Shown here piece by piece: positions 7,481 to 8,417 of a stretch of 8,417 nucleotides of DNA (the first letter of the stretch is position 1; the number at the start of each line of letters is the position of its first letter). Position numbers and translations under genes: made by a program. A model generated the notes under the pieces. It did no database searches and was not told where the DNA came from. It saw only the letters and a list, made by a program, of their open reading frames with translations. The DNA is from Bacteroidia bacterium (GTDB lineage: Bacteria > Bacteroidota > Bacteroidia > Bacteroidales > Marinifilaceae): contig BNXR01000085.1 of NCBI GenBank assembly GCA_025999735.1, positions 1 to 8,417 on the forward strand, written 5' to 3'.

Positions 7481-7819
7481 TCAGACAATCTGTTCTATTC
7501 TGCAACCAACCTCTTTTCCGCTGAAGGCAATGCCCAGCAGAATAACTTTTCGGTCAAGAAATTGTTCGTAATACCGTTTATCATAAATTTGTGCTATTGC
7601 CTGTTTAAGCAAGGTTTTCAATTTCTTTTTGGCGTGGTATTTCAGTTCTACCACTACCGCCACTCCGTCTTGCAGCAATACCGCATCCATACGTCCACGG
7701 TTGGTAATCTTTTCGCTTTGAATATTGAAACCTAACATGGTCATCCATAGTTGAAAGATGATGTGATAGCGGGCTTCGGTAATTTCTTCATGACTTTGGG
7801 TTTTAAAATATCCGCGAAG
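7481..7819 (-). pseudogene. PD-(D/E)XK nuclease-family protein, C-terminal remnant
   Basis: An ATG at 7744 would give only 87 residues, but the frame stays open back to 7819 and reads YFKTQSHEEITEARYHIIF then QLWMTMLGF, with an in-frame stop at 7820-7822. This matches the C-terminal nuclease-like domain of the common Bacteroidetes family that has an AAA-ATPase-like N-terminal domain followed by PDDEXK_9 (DUF1703). Counting from the ATG at 7744, core residues are E11 (SEK), D20 (GRMDAVL), and E33 with K35 (VVELKYH), followed by KQAIAQIYDKRYYEQF and VILLGIAFSG. These proteins are normally about 500 residues, so the ATPase domain (around 400 residues) is gone and the piece is probably non-functional. 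The family is frequent in accessory regions. No intact copy is present in the window. Confidence 0.7.
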
Positions 7820-7951
7820 TTAAACAAAATAATCGAAAGCAAAACGAAATTCCAAATTTTTCAGGGCAAGGCCCCAAATTTACGGTGACATGTCCTCAAA
7901 AATGCGTAAATTGTACTAATACCGATAAGCGAAAAATGTCAAGCGTATAAA

Positions 7952-8373
7952 ATGGATAAAGAATTACAAAAAGAGGAAAAGAAGTCGGTGGCGGCAGAAC
8001 TGAAGGAGACATATCTTCAGCAAATGAAGCCTTTGCTTTCTACAACTGTCACAAAAACCACAGACGAAGGGGAAATAAAGATAGAATTTACAAAAGAAGG
8101 AAATAAACATCTGTATTCTGACACTTTGGGGAGGGCTAAGGGACTAAAAAAGAAGACCTTGCGAAATTAGACAAAACATTGCGAGAATCTGATTTTGTAA
8201 AATCATCTCCGATAACCAAAGTACGGAAAGATAATATTACAAAGTTTTATTATTTCAAGGATAAGGACAAGGAATTGTATTATAACGTAGCTGAAACAAC
8301 TTTCAAGAGGAATAAAAAAAACGAAAGTATTCATAGGTTCTTGTACTCAGTGACGGGAAAGATAAAAAAATGA
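7952..8373 (+). pseudogene. Small PBECR/LPD3-like nuclease-domain protein, split by a one-base frameshift
   Basis: Two frames belong to one protein. The first runs from the ATG at 7952 to a stop at 8168-8170; the second is open from 8152 to the TGA at 8371-8373. Adding one A to the run of six at 8146-8151 joins them as GRAKGLKKEDLAKLDKTLRE and yields about 140 residues. The first 50 residues are charged and probably helical or linker-like (MDKELQKEEKKSVAAELKE). The rest, with GNKHLYSDTLGRAKGL, NITKFYYFKDKD, LYYNVAE and FLYSVTGKIKK, resembles the phage-Barnase-EndoU-ColicinE5/D-RelE-like (PBECR/LPD3) domains of polyvalent proteins from phages and conjugative elements, where a histidine in such a segment is a likely active-site residue. 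Recognition is by pattern only, so the family call is moderate. Without repair neither half is a complete domain. Confidence 0.5.
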
Positions 8374-8417
8374 CGGGCGACATCTTAGGTTCAAGACCAG
8401 CTCAGTCACTCCCGCCG
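8370..8417 (+). CDS. Possible start of a further ORF, partial at window end
   Basis: An ATG at 8370 overlaps the stop of the preceding gene in an ATGA arrangement and reads MTGDILGSRPAQSLPP to the window edge. It follows a run of seven A (8364-8370). An alternative is that one further A-run error makes this the in-frame C-terminal extension of the PBECR-like protein (KIKKMTGDILG). Sixteen codons are too few to identify a family. Confidence 0.2.
   Translation, partial: MTGDILGSRPAQSLPP

Noticed and set aside
7807..7950. Plus-strand open stretch reading TVTCPQKCVNCTNTDKRKM
   Set aside because: The closely spaced cysteines are suggestive of a metal-binding remnant, but the frame has no suitable start, is under 50 codons, and overlaps the nuclease remnant; not enough to support a gene.
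8385..8417. tRNA-like 3' half (GGTTCAAGACC) at the window end
   Set aside because: The segment lacks the conserved T-arm pattern and a matching acceptor or anticodon arm on either strand.

Overview
The window most likely comes from a Bacteroidetes chromosome, probably order Bacteroidales. The evidence is two Bacteroidetes-type -7 boxes (TAnnTTTG) ahead of leuB and clpC, one with a well-spaced -33 TTTG; a lack of conventional Shine-Dalgarno spacing; and Bacteroidales-like TsaB, LeuB, ClpC and BioD proteins. GC content is moderate and looks uniform by eye. No rRNA, tRNA, CRISPR array or insertion sequence was seen.

Layout. Positions 1 to about 369 hold the N-terminal part of an SPFH/prohibitin-like gene on the minus strand, running off the left edge. 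It is joined head to head to a tsaC (Sua5/YrdC) gene on the plus strand that has lost its first 30 or so codons; both genes lose their 5' ends at the same point. tsaC also has a one-base frameshift near its 3' end. It is followed 6 bases later by an intact tsaB, so the two form a t6A (threonylcarbamoyladenosine) tRNA-modification pair. leuB (3-isopropylmalate dehydrogenase) follows with its own promoter, then a promoter-driven clpC (AAA+ unfoldase of the ClpP protease) whose stop overlaps the start of bioD (dethiobiotin synthetase) by 4 bases.

From about 6166 the content becomes accessory. On the minus strand lies a lipoprotein with a divergent nucleoside-hydrolase fold, whose last 32 residues are displaced by a one-base frameshift. 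Upstream of it is the C-terminal remnant of a PD-(D/E)XK nuclease-family gene. On the plus strand follows a small protein resembling the PBECR/LPD3 nuclease-like domains of polyvalent mobile-element proteins, also split by a one-base shift in an A run. A possible further reading frame starts at its stop and leaves the window.

Main points. I found no convincing new multi-gene system. The most unusual structural signal is the inverted SPFH/tsaC junction together with three separate single-base frameshifts, each of which restores a good protein when repaired. This looks more like an assembly, amplification or sequencing artefact than biology, but real decay cannot be excluded from sequence alone. 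The most interesting biological candidates are the divergent nucleoside-hydrolase lipoprotein and the stand-alone PBECR-like protein.
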